This document shows positions 7,378 through 14,583 of a stretch of DNA of 36,975 nt, piece by piece; the stretch's first letter is position 1, and every line of letters begins with the position of its first letter. This stretch comes from Prevotella sp. UBA3675. Its GTDB lineage: Bacteria > Bacteroidota > Bacteroidia > Bacteroidales > Bacteroidaceae. The notes beneath the pieces are model-generated. The model worked only from the letters and a program-made list of their open reading frames with translations, did no database searches and had not been told where the DNA came from. The position numbers were made by a program, and so were the translations under genes. The stretch is from positions 1 through 36,975 of the forward strand of contig DFJI01000027.1 of assembly GCA_002372235.1 (NCBI GenBank), written 5' to 3'.

Positions 7378-8145
7378 CTATTTATGAATACCCGTCACGG
7401 CCTCGCGCATTTCCTTCAGCAGGTCGCTGGCGAAGATAAAGTCGGTAAGGCGTTTGTTGGTAGATCCCATAATCTCTGACGAAACGCCTTGCCATTCTTT
7501 ACGTCCCTCATATATGAAGATGATGTTCTCGCCAATACCCATCACTGAGTTCATGTCGTGGGTATTGATGATGGTCGTCATGTTGAATTCGTGCGTGATG
7601 CTGTGCAGCAGCTCGTCAATGACCAGTGAAGTCTTCGGGTCCAGACCCGAGTTGGGCTCGTCGCAGAACAAGTATTTGGGATTCAGGGCTATGGCGCGTG
7701 CAATGGCCACGCGCTTCTGCATGCCACCGCTTATCTCGCCGGGAAACTTCTGCTCGGCGCCTACCAGGTTCACGCGGTCCAGACAGTCCATGGCTCGCTT
7801 GGTGCGTTCGCGTAGTGTCATCGTCGAGAACATGTCGAGCGGGAACATCACGTTCTCGAGCACCGACATCGAGTCGAACAGCGCCGCACTCTGGAAAATC
7901 ATGCCCATCTCGCGTCGCATGAACACCTTCTCCTTCTTCGACATCTTCACGAAGTCGCGGTTGTCGTACAGGATTTGTCCGCTCGTGGGGTCCAGCAGTC
8001 CCACGAGATTCTTCATCAGCACCGTCTTTCCGCTGCCGCTCTGACCGATGATCAGGTTCGTCTTTCCATCCTCAAACACGGTGGAGATGCCTTTCAGCAC
8101 TTCTTTGTCTTCAAACGACTTGTATAGGTCTTTAACTTCAATCAT
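7378..8145 (-). CDS. mlaF: Mla-type lipid transport ABC ATPase
   Basis: This 255-residue ATPase matches MlaF, which powers phospholipid movement between inner and outer membrane with the permease MlaE and the MCE protein MlaD. Walker A is GQSGSGKT (residues 34-41), the Q-loop is in MIFQSAALFDSMSV, the signature is ISGGMQKR (138-145) and Walker B is YLFCDEPNSGLDP (158-170). SGGMQKR together with NSGLDP is diagnostic for MlaF rather than other ABC groups. The permease gene lies directly upstream, 22 bp away, as an operon. An MlaD gene is not found next to it in this window. Confidence 0.92.
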   Translation of the reverse strand: MIEVKDLYKSFEDKEVLKGISTVFEDGKTNLIIGQSGSGKTVLMKNLVGLLDPTSGQILYDNRDFVKMSKKEKVFMRREMGMIFQSAALFDSMSVLENVMFPLDMFSTMTLRERTKRAMDCLDRVNLVGAEQKFPGEISGGMQKRVAIARAIALNPKYLFCDEPNSGLDPKTSLVIDELLHSITHEFNMTTIINTHDMNSVMGIGENIIFIYEGRKEWQGVSSEIMGSTNKRLTDFIFASDLLKEMREAVTGIHK

Positions 8146-8167
8146 AGCATTTCAGTGGGGGGGAACA

Positions 8168-8914
8168 TTAAGACAGCAGCTGGGTGAGGAACACGTCGCT
8201 GAACAGGATGAGCACGCTCGATGTGACCACGGCGTCGGTCGAAGCCTTGCCCACCTCTACCGAGCCGCCCTCCACCGTGTAGCCGAAGTAGGCCGGAACA
8301 CTCGAGATGATGAAGGCAAAGAACAGGCTCTTGATGATCGACATCCACATGAACCACGCCTGAAAACTGTGTTGCAGTCCGGCCGTCAGGTCGTCGGGTG
8401 GCATGATGTGGCCGATGTAGGCAGTGGCATAGGCGCCGAGAATGCCCATCACCGACGAGAATATGACGAGGAACGGCATGATTGTAATCATGCCTATCAC
8501 CTTTGGCAGAATGAGGTAGCAGGCTGAGTTCACGCCCATGATGTCGAGTGCGTCAATCTGCTGCGTCACGCGCATGGTGCCTATCTCCGATGCAATGTTC
8601 GACCCCACCTTGCCGGCCAGGATTAGACACATGATGGAGCTGGAGAACTCCAGCAACATAATCTCTCGCGTGGTGTAGCCGGCCACCCATCGTGGCATCC
8701 AGGGGCTCTCAATGTTCAGCTTCATCTGAATGCAGATCACGGCACCGATGAAGAAAGAGATGAGCAATACGATGCCGATGGAATCGACACCCAGCTGGGC
8801 CATTTCCTTGATATATTGTTTCCAGAACATGCGCAGTCGTTCGGGTATGGCGAAAGTTCTCCCCATGAGGATGATGTAGCGCCCGAACGCTGTCAGCCAA
8901 TTATAAATCAACAT
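8168..8914 (-). CDS. mlaE: Mla-type ABC permease
   Basis: This 248-residue membrane protein is an MlaE-family permease. It has an N-terminal amphipathic region followed by several hydrophobic segments, and the family core is visible as GKVGSNIASEIGTMRVTQQI (about residues 101-120), continuing DALDIMGVNS. It forms the membrane channel of the Mla system and partners with the MlaF ATPase encoded just downstream. The gene is divergent from lptB, so two lipid-export ATPase systems share one intergenic region. A run of seven G between mlaE and mlaF is a possible slippage site but lies outside both genes. Confidence 0.92.
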   Translation of the reverse strand: MLIYNWLTAFGRYIILMGRTFAIPERLRMFWKQYIKEMAQLGVDSIGIVLLISFFIGAVICIQMKLNIESPWMPRWVAGYTTREIMLLEFSSSIMCLILAGKVGSNIASEIGTMRVTQQIDALDIMGVNSACYLILPKVIGMITIMPFLVIFSSVMGILGAYATAYIGHIMPPDDLTAGLQHSFQAWFMWMSIIKSLFFAFIISSVPAYFGYTVEGGSVEVGKASTDAVVTSSVLILFSDVFLTQLLS

Positions 8915-8946
8915 GTCTCTTCAGAATTCTTTTTTTTATTGCCGTG

Positions 8947-8954
8947 CAAAATTA
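8947..8954 (-). promoter_or_regulatory. -7 element for mlaE-mlaF
   Basis: Read on the minus strand, 8954 to 8947 is TAATTTTG, an exact TAnnTTTG match. The leader to the ATG at 8914 would be about 27 nt. No convincing -33 TTG is visible. Confidence 0.55.
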
Positions 8955-9170
8955 CGAATAATAAAACAGAAACCGTATGAGAGAGAAAAGTTTTTAGCGT
9001 TTTTTTGTTGATTTTTAATCAATGCCCCGTCTCGCCTCCCCCGTGTCGAATCGTTTCGTCGGCTCAAAAAAAATGTTTTATTTTCCTACAATATACTATG
9101 AATGAGGCGGTTTTTCTGCTTTCTTCCTACCTTTTTGGCCAGGATGGCTCATAAATCCAAAATTTTTGTC

Positions 9171-9178
9171 TAAATTTG
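9171..9178 (+). promoter_or_regulatory. -7 element for lptB
   Basis: TAAATTTG matches TAnnTTTG. Transcription would begin near 9185, downstream of a TTG at 9176 that opens the frame, so translation must begin at the ATG at 9203. This decides the lptB start. Confidence 0.6.
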
Positions 9179-9202
9179 CAGGCAAAAATTGCAAAGAGAG
9201 AA

Positions 9203-10012
9203 ATGGCAGAAGAACTGAATGACTCGAAGGTGCTGCGCGCCGAGGGACTGGTGAAGCGCTATGGCAAGCGAACGGTGGTGAACGACGTGAACTTTCATGT
9301 GGCTCAGGGCGAGATCGTGGGCCTGCTGGGCCCTAACGGTGCCGGCAAGACCACATCGTTCTATATGACTACGGGGCTCGTGGTGCCTAATGGCGGCCAC
9401 ATCTATCTGGGCGACGAGGAGGTGACGAACGATCCCGTGTATATGCGTGCCAGGAAAGGCATAGGCTATTTGGCACAGGAGGCATCGGTGTTCCGCAAGA
9501 TGAGCGTGGAGGACAATATTCTCTCGGTGCTGGAGATGACTAATAAGACGCGCGAGCAGCAGTTGGAGAAATTAGAAAGCCTCATTCAGGAGTTCCGCCT
9601 ACAAAAGGTGCGCAAGAACAAGGGCGACCAGCTGTCGGGCGGTGAGCGCCGCCGCTGCGAGATAGCCCGTTGTCTGGCTATCGAACCTCGGTTCATCATG
9701 CTCGACGAGCCTTTTGCCGGTGTTGACCCTATCGCCGTGGAGGACATTCAGCAGATTGTGTGGAAACTGAAAGACCGCAACATCGGCATCCTGATTACCG
9801 ACCATAATGTTGACGAGACGCTCACCATTACCGACCGTGCCTATCTGCTGTTCGAAGGTCGAATCCTGTTTCACGGCAAGCCTGAGGAACTGGCCGAGAA
9901 CAAGGTGGTGCGAGAGAAATACCTGACCACCTCTTTCGTGCTGCGCAAGAAGGACTTCCAGTTGCTGGAAAAAGAGAAACAGAAACAGGAGGATGAGGGG
10001 AAAATTAATTAA
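9203..10012 (+). CDS. lptB: LPS export ABC ATPase
   Basis: LptB is the cytoplasmic ATPase that drives lipopolysaccharide extraction by LptFG and delivery through LptC and LptA to the outer membrane. With the ATG at 9203 the protein has 269 residues. Walker A is GPNGAGKT (43-50), the LptB hallmark GYLAQEASVFRKMSVEDN is present (88-105), the signature is LSGGERRR (144-151) and Walker B is FIMLDEPFAGVDP (164-176). The C-terminus is about 25 residues longer than E. coli LptB and strongly charged (KEKQKQEDEGK), common in Bacteroidetes forms. The gene is alone on its strand here; the next gene is convergent. Confidence 0.95.
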   Translation: MAEELNDSKVLRAEGLVKRYGKRTVVNDVNFHVAQGEIVGLLGPNGAGKTTSFYMTTGLVVPNGGHIYLGDEEVTNDPVYMRARKGIGYLAQEASVFRKMSVEDNILSVLEMTNKTREQQLEKLESLIQEFRLQKVRKNKGDQLSGGERRRCEIARCLAIEPRFIMLDEPFAGVDPIAVEDIQQIVWKLKDRNIGILITDHNVDETLTITDRAYLLFEGRILFHGKPEELAENKVVREKYLTTSFVLRKKDFQLLEKEKQKQEDEGKIN

Positions 10013-10083
10013 AAGATAAATGACTGAAGTCTCCCATTCTAATTCTTGATAAATAAAAAAGGTGGAAAACTTAAGTAAATGAA

Positions 10084-10137
10084 AAATGAAAGATATGATT
10101 GGTTTCACGGATGCTGGCCTGACCATATCTTTCATTT
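10084..10137. terminator. Hairpin between lptB and the galactan locus
   Basis: AAATGAAAGATATG (10084-10097) is exactly complementary to 10124-10137, with a 26-nt loop. It sits between the convergent ends of lptB and the GH53 gene and is flanked by A/T-rich sequence, so it may end transcripts from both sides. Confidence 0.6.
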
Positions 10138-10163
10138 ATCATTATTTTATCTGTTTTTATCTA

Positions 10164-11219
10164 TCAACGGGCGAATGCGTTCATGATGGCTGTGGGGCGA
10201 CCGCTGTCGTCGAAGGCACCTTTTGCATAGCCGCTCCATCCGCCGTAGCATTGGGGCTCCCAGTAGAACACGCCCAGACAGCCGTCGATGGCTTTGCAGC
10301 CGTTCATCATTCTGGTGATGAACTGTTCACCGTAATCGGCATTCCAATTGCAGCCAATCTCACAGATCATCACTTCCTTGCCGTATCTGCTGATCAGCTG
10401 CTTGATGTTGCTCAGGCAGTTGCTGGCCTTGTCCTCCCACGACATCATGTCGGTCTCGCTGTTGGGCTGATAGAGCGACATTCCAATGACGTCCCATTTG
10501 GCATTGGCGGCTTTCAGTCCGTCGAACATAGCGGTAAAGCGGCCCAGTACTTCACCCTGGTCAAGGTGTACAATGACTTTGGCATTGCTATAGACAAACT
10601 TCACGGCATCGTAGCCGGCTGTGACCAAAGCCGCAAAGTTGGTGTAGTTTGACGACGAGGTGGCACCCAGAGGCTTCAGCATACCCGTCCGGGTCTCGTT
10701 GCCCACCTGCACCCATTCCACGTCGATGCCCTTGTCCTTCAGTGCCTGCAGCACGTCTCTGGTGTGGTCGGCCACGGCTTGCTTCATCTCGTCGAGATTG
10801 TAGTTAGCCCAAGCAGCAGGAGGTGTCTGACTTCCCGGGTCGGCCCAGGTGTCGCTGTAGTGGAAGTCTATCATCAGACGGAACCCCAGGTTGTGGGCTC
10901 TCCATGCCTTGACAATGACATCCTGCTTGGAGCAGTAGTAGTTGGCGGGATTCACCCATACGCGCAGACGGATAGCGTTCACACCCAGCGAGCGCAGCAG
11001 CTGCAGACATTCGGTCTCGTTGCCGCTGGCATCGAAGAATTTCTTGCCCTTTGCTTCCTGTTCGGTGAGCCAGCTTACGTCGGCTCCCCTGGCAAATCCC
11101 GTCATATCGTAGGTCTCTGGCATGACAGGATTGCCGTTTGTCTTGTTGTCATCTTTGTTGCATGCCGTGAATGAGCATATCATTACGGCAGCCATGAAAT
11201 ATTTCAGAATCTTTTTCAT
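10164..11219 (-). CDS. GH53 endo-beta-1,4-galactanase lipoprotein
   Basis: This 351-residue protein is a family 53 glycoside hydrolase, which cuts beta-1,4-galactan side chains of pectin (arabinogalactan type I). The fold is a TIM barrel. The acid/base Glu175 is in VQVGNETRTGML and the nucleophile Glu287 in EVMICEIGCNW; GADVSW near residue 46 and MIDFHYSDTWADPG near 116 are further family motifs. The N-terminus is a lipoprotein signal (MKKIL ... CSFTAC, Cys20) followed by NKDDNK, an acidic stretch compatible with the Bacteroidetes surface-export signal, so the enzyme is probably on the cell surface. It is the last gene of the susC-susD-SGBP operon, and its specificity indicates that the locus targets galactan. 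Confidence 0.95.
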   Translation of the reverse strand: MKKILKYFMAAVMICSFTACNKDDNKTNGNPVMPETYDMTGFARGADVSWLTEQEAKGKKFFDASGNETECLQLLRSLGVNAIRLRVWVNPANYYCSKQDVIVKAWRAHNLGFRLMIDFHYSDTWADPGSQTPPAAWANYNLDEMKQAVADHTRDVLQALKDKGIDVEWVQVGNETRTGMLKPLGATSSSNYTNFAALVTAGYDAVKFVYSNAKVIVHLDQGEVLGRFTAMFDGLKAANAKWDVIGMSLYQPNSETDMMSWEDKASNCLSNIKQLISRYGKEVMICEIGCNWNADYGEQFITRMMNGCKAIDGCLGVFYWEPQCYGGWSGYAKGAFDDSGRPTAIMNAFAR

Positions 11220-11222
11220 CGT

Positions 11223-12899
11223 TTACTCAGATTTAAATGTTGCTGACCATGTCATTGTACTCAGGTTGACCTCGATGGTGTAGTCGCCTACTTCTTCGCC
11301 AGTCCACAGGTTTCCACCGTCGGTAGAGAGCGTGTTGTTGTCGGCACCATACCACGTGCCGCTTGCTTCATCGACCACTTTGAAATTCATCCATGATTTA
11401 TCGGTGGTCAAAATGCCGCTATACGCGCCATTGCCAGTGTGCGTGAGTGTGGCTGCGGCAGTGCTCCAATCGCTCTCTGTATAGATTTTCAGCTCGGAGG
11501 GGAATGATGGGGGAAGATCGCCAGAGCGTGTAGCGCTCCACGTCATCGTGTTCAGGTTGGCCTCGATGGTATAAATACCTGTCAGTTCGCTTGGAATCCA
11601 CAGTTTCCAGCAGTCGCTGGCTGAAGAGAGTTCGCTTGCCTTATCGTTGAATGGAGGACAACCGTAGAAGCGTGAGTTCTCTTCATCTGCAATGAAGAAG
11701 TTCATCCAGCCCCACTTCACTTCCAACTCTCCGCTGTACAAACCATCGCCTACTTTGTTCAGCGTAGCCAGCACCGTTGTCTTGTTTGAATCGTAAATCT
11801 TCATCTCAAGCGGCTTCGGAACGTCGGGCTTTTGCTGTGTTTGATTACCAGCTTCCACCTTATATTTATAGTAGCCGTTGGCATCAATGCTTACGGTGAC
11901 GGTGTGAGTGCCTGTGCCGGTGAAAGTGGCGCTGCTCTTCTCGCCGATTATGAGCGTGTCGCCCTTGATGGTGAAGCTGTAGGTTTGCGGCTTGGCTTTC
12001 TCGGCATCGGTGCGCGATTCGGTATCGAAGAGCTTGGCGGTAGCCTCGAAGGTGAGGGCCGTTTCTCCGGCAGACTCAATCAGCAATTCCCATCGGCCAT
12101 CCTCTTTGTTATAGGCCATCTGCTGTCCGTTGACGGTCATGGTCTCTATGTGCGAGGCGCTCCACCATCCCTTCACCGTATTCACGGTGACGAAATAGTC
12201 GCCTGAAGCATCGGGGAACCAGCAGTTCCAGGGATTGTCATTGCTCAATACAAACTCCGAGTCGCTCACGGGCGTGTTGCCCCACACCGTGCCGTCGGCC
12301 TCCATGAACCAGCAGTTCATCCAGGCAGAAGCTCGCATCATGCCAGTGTAGATGCCGTCTTCAGAGGGCGACCAGAGGCGCGAGATGGTGTCGGTCTTCT
12401 CTTGATTCAGAACGGCCATGCGTGTCATGTTGACAGAGATGGGAGTAATCTTCACCTCGCAAACATTGCTGTAGGTCTCCAGATTACCGCAGCGTATGCG
12501 GAAGAAGAGCGAGCCCTCTTTGCCTATCGGCATGCCTAATTTCTTGGCAAAGGAGTTCAGGTTGCCAGCTGTGTAGGTCATGCTCTGTCCGTTGGCAGCA
12601 CTCTCTATGATATTGCTGAATCCGGGCTCCGTAGCTGTCTGTATGTAGGCTGGCAGATTGTTGAAGGTGCTCTTGCGCGTATCGTCGTTTGAGTACCATT
12701 GCGGGCTCTGCCAAGCCAGCTGAAGCACTGGTGTAAGATAGTTCTCCAGACTGATGTCAGCCTCTGTCGCAGTTGCCATCAGAACACATTCGCCGTTCAT
12801 GCTCATGCTCGTTTTTTCGACATCGCTGTTGCAGCCAGTCAGCACGACAGCTGCACCAATGAGCATTCCTATATATTGAAATAGTCTTTTCATCTTCAT
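11223..12899 (-). CDS. SusE/SusF-like surface glycan-binding lipoprotein
   Basis: This 558-residue protein has a lipoprotein signal (lipobox LTGC, Cys23) and an N-terminal SusE-type domain (about residues 35-155). At least three similar binding modules follow, at about 172-260, 358-458 and 459-558. Each has the pattern GxYxG ... WMNxxxxD ... WxxW or LWxP, then a closing strand such as TMTWSAT. Between the first and second lies another beta-rich segment (about 265-355). The modules resemble SusE/SusF starch-binding repeats; given the GH53 neighbour, the ligand here is more likely galactan. The last two modules are clear tandem copies (both close with MTWSAT). Nine bases separate it from susD and 3 bp from GH53, so it is co-transcribed with both. 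Confidence 0.88.
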   Translation of the reverse strand: MKMKRLFQYIGMLIGAAVVLTGCNSDVEKTSMSMNGECVLMATATEADISLENYLTPVLQLAWQSPQWYSNDDTRKSTFNNLPAYIQTATEPGFSNIIESAANGQSMTYTAGNLNSFAKKLGMPIGKEGSLFFRIRCGNLETYSNVCEVKITPISVNMTRMAVLNQEKTDTISRLWSPSEDGIYTGMMRASAWMNCWFMEADGTVWGNTPVSDSEFVLSNDNPWNCWFPDASGDYFVTVNTVKGWWSASHIETMTVNGQQMAYNKEDGRWELLIESAGETALTFEATAKLFDTESRTDAEKAKPQTYSFTIKGDTLIIGEKSSATFTGTGTHTVTVSIDANGYYKYKVEAGNQTQQKPDVPKPLEMKIYDSNKTTVLATLNKVGDGLYSGELEVKWGWMNFFIADEENSRFYGCPPFNDKASELSSASDCWKLWIPSELTGIYTIEANLNTMTWSATRSGDLPPSFPSELKIYTESDWSTAAATLTHTGNGAYSGILTTDKSWMNFKVVDEASGTWYGADNNTLSTDGGNLWTGEEVGDYTIEVNLSTMTWSATFKSE

Positions 12900-12908
12900 G
12901 ATTGTTTT

Positions 12909-14549
12909 TTAATATTCAGGATTCGAAAGGTTGGGGTTGGCTGTCAGCTCCGTTGATGGGATGGGGTAGTAGTTGTAGCGCTTGTCAACGGCCACGCCGT
13001 TCTTTGAGCCGCCTTTCCACTCCCAGAGGTAGTCGGCAGTGGTGAACTTGCCGAATCTCACCAAGTCGCTGCGGCGATAGCCTTCCCAGTAGAGCTCGCG
13101 GGCACGCTCGTCGAGAATGAAGTCGAGGGTCATATCGGCATCGGTGATGTTGCCGTTGCTGTTGCCGTAGGCACGCTGGCGCAGTTGGTTGATATAGTCG
13201 AGTGCTTCGGCACGAGTGCCGTTGGCAGCACCGCGTACCACGGCTTCGGCATACATCAGGTAAACGTCGGCCAGTCGCATGAGGGGATAGTCGGTAGCCA
13301 CACCCTTGTTGGCTGTGTTGCAGGCCTGCTGCTTGTTGTCGTTCAGGTTGGTCCATTTGCTGACGCAGTAGCCCTGCGTCTGGTCTTGTCCGGCAATGTT
13401 GTCAATATATTGTGTCTGTCCTGCCATGTGGAACAGGAAACGACCGTCCTCGTTCTCAGGGGTGAGCGAGTTCTTGAGCCACATCTGAGGCAGTTGTCCT
13501 CTTGCCCTGAACATGCCCCATCCGCTGGTCACGCCGTAGTCTTCGACTTTCTGTGAGGTACCCGTGCTGGCCACTTCACCGCATACAATATAGGTTGATG
13601 CTCCCCACGACACGGTATGGTCGGAATCTACGGGCAGTGCAAAGATAATCTCACTGGTGCGCAGATGGTTGTCGGCGTTGAAGAGGCTCTGGTAAGCCGC
13701 TCTTCCTGCATCGACAGCAGGCGTGCCGCTTTTCTTCTCTAATGAGTAGCCTTCGGCAAGAACCTGCTTACAGGCGTTGATGCACTCGTTGTACTTGGCT
13801 GTTCCCGTCCAGAGCTCGCTGTTCAGGTAGAGGCGGGCCAACAGTGTCTGGGCACCGCCTTTCGACATGCGCCCGTAGGGGCACTCTGCTTTGCCGTAGA
13901 GGTCGGGAGTGGCTTCGGTGAGCTCTTTCTCGATGAAGGCAAAAGTCTGTGCCGGTTCGTAGCGTGGCGGGATATATCCGCCCACACCGCTGTTCTCGTC
14001 AACAAAGGGAATGTTGCGATACAGGTCGAGGGCGTGCAGATAGAACATGGCACGCATGGTACGGGCCTCGGCGCGATAGTGGCGCAGCTCGTCGCCAAAC
14101 TGTGAAATCTTCTCGTCGGTGCAGTTGCGCAGGAACTCGTTGCAGAGCGTGATGTTGTAATAAATACGGTAGTACATGTCTGACACCCAGGGGTCGTTGC
14201 TGTCCCATGTCAGATAGGTGAGGTCGGCAGTCTTGTCGCCTTGCAGCCATGTGCTGGCCACCTCGTCGGTTCCGCATTCCTGCATGTTGAAGTAGCAGCG
14301 CATGTAGTCGTAGCCGCTGATGCTCGACAGGTCGGCATTGGCTCCTCCCTTGCCTTGTCCGGTGGTTACCATTGAGGTGTAGATTTTTCCCATGACGGCC
14401 TCGAATCCCGCAAGCGAGGTATAGACCGTCTCCGAGGTGGCCTCGGTCTGAGGCACCTGGTCCAGGTCGCCGGTGCAGGAGGTGAGTGCCACCGACATAC
14501 CGCAGCCCATCATGCAGGCTGCAAATATCCTATATATCTTGTTGTTCAT
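12909..14549 (-). CDS. SusD-like outer-membrane glycan-binding lipoprotein
   Basis: This 546-residue SusD/RagB-family protein forms the lid over its SusC partner and captures oligosaccharides at the cell surface. It begins with a lipoprotein signal (lipobox ALTSC, Cys25). Helical TPR-like segments follow, as in YRAEARTMRAMFYLHALDLY. The C-terminal part has the family motifs LDFILDERARELYWEG and RRSDLVRFGKF and closes with YYPIPSTELTANPNLSNPEY. The gene is 34 bp downstream of susC on the same strand. Pairing with GH53 and a SusE-like protein suggests galactan binding; this is inferred from context, not from binding-site residues. Confidence 0.96.
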   Translation of the reverse strand: MNNKIYRIFAACMMGCGMSVALTSCTGDLDQVPQTEATSETVYTSLAGFEAVMGKIYTSMVTTGQGKGGANADLSSISGYDYMRCYFNMQECGTDEVASTWLQGDKTADLTYLTWDSNDPWVSDMYYRIYYNITLCNEFLRNCTDEKISQFGDELRHYRAEARTMRAMFYLHALDLYRNIPFVDENSGVGGYIPPRYEPAQTFAFIEKELTEATPDLYGKAECPYGRMSKGGAQTLLARLYLNSELWTGTAKYNECINACKQVLAEGYSLEKKSGTPAVDAGRAAYQSLFNADNHLRTSEIIFALPVDSDHTVSWGASTYIVCGEVASTGTSQKVEDYGVTSGWGMFRARGQLPQMWLKNSLTPENEDGRFLFHMAGQTQYIDNIAGQDQTQGYCVSKWTNLNDNKQQACNTANKGVATDYPLMRLADVYLMYAEAVVRGAANGTRAEALDYINQLRQRAYGNSNGNITDADMTLDFILDERARELYWEGYRRSDLVRFGKFTTADYLWEWKGGSKNGVAVDKRYNYYPIPSTELTANPNLSNPEY

Positions 14550-14583
14550 ATATTTTCAATAATCAGTTGTCAGTACTAAATCA

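Noticed and set aside
9176..9202. TTG at 9176 as the lptB start
   Set aside because: It overlaps the predicted -7 element; the ATG at 9203 gives the normal LptB N-terminus.
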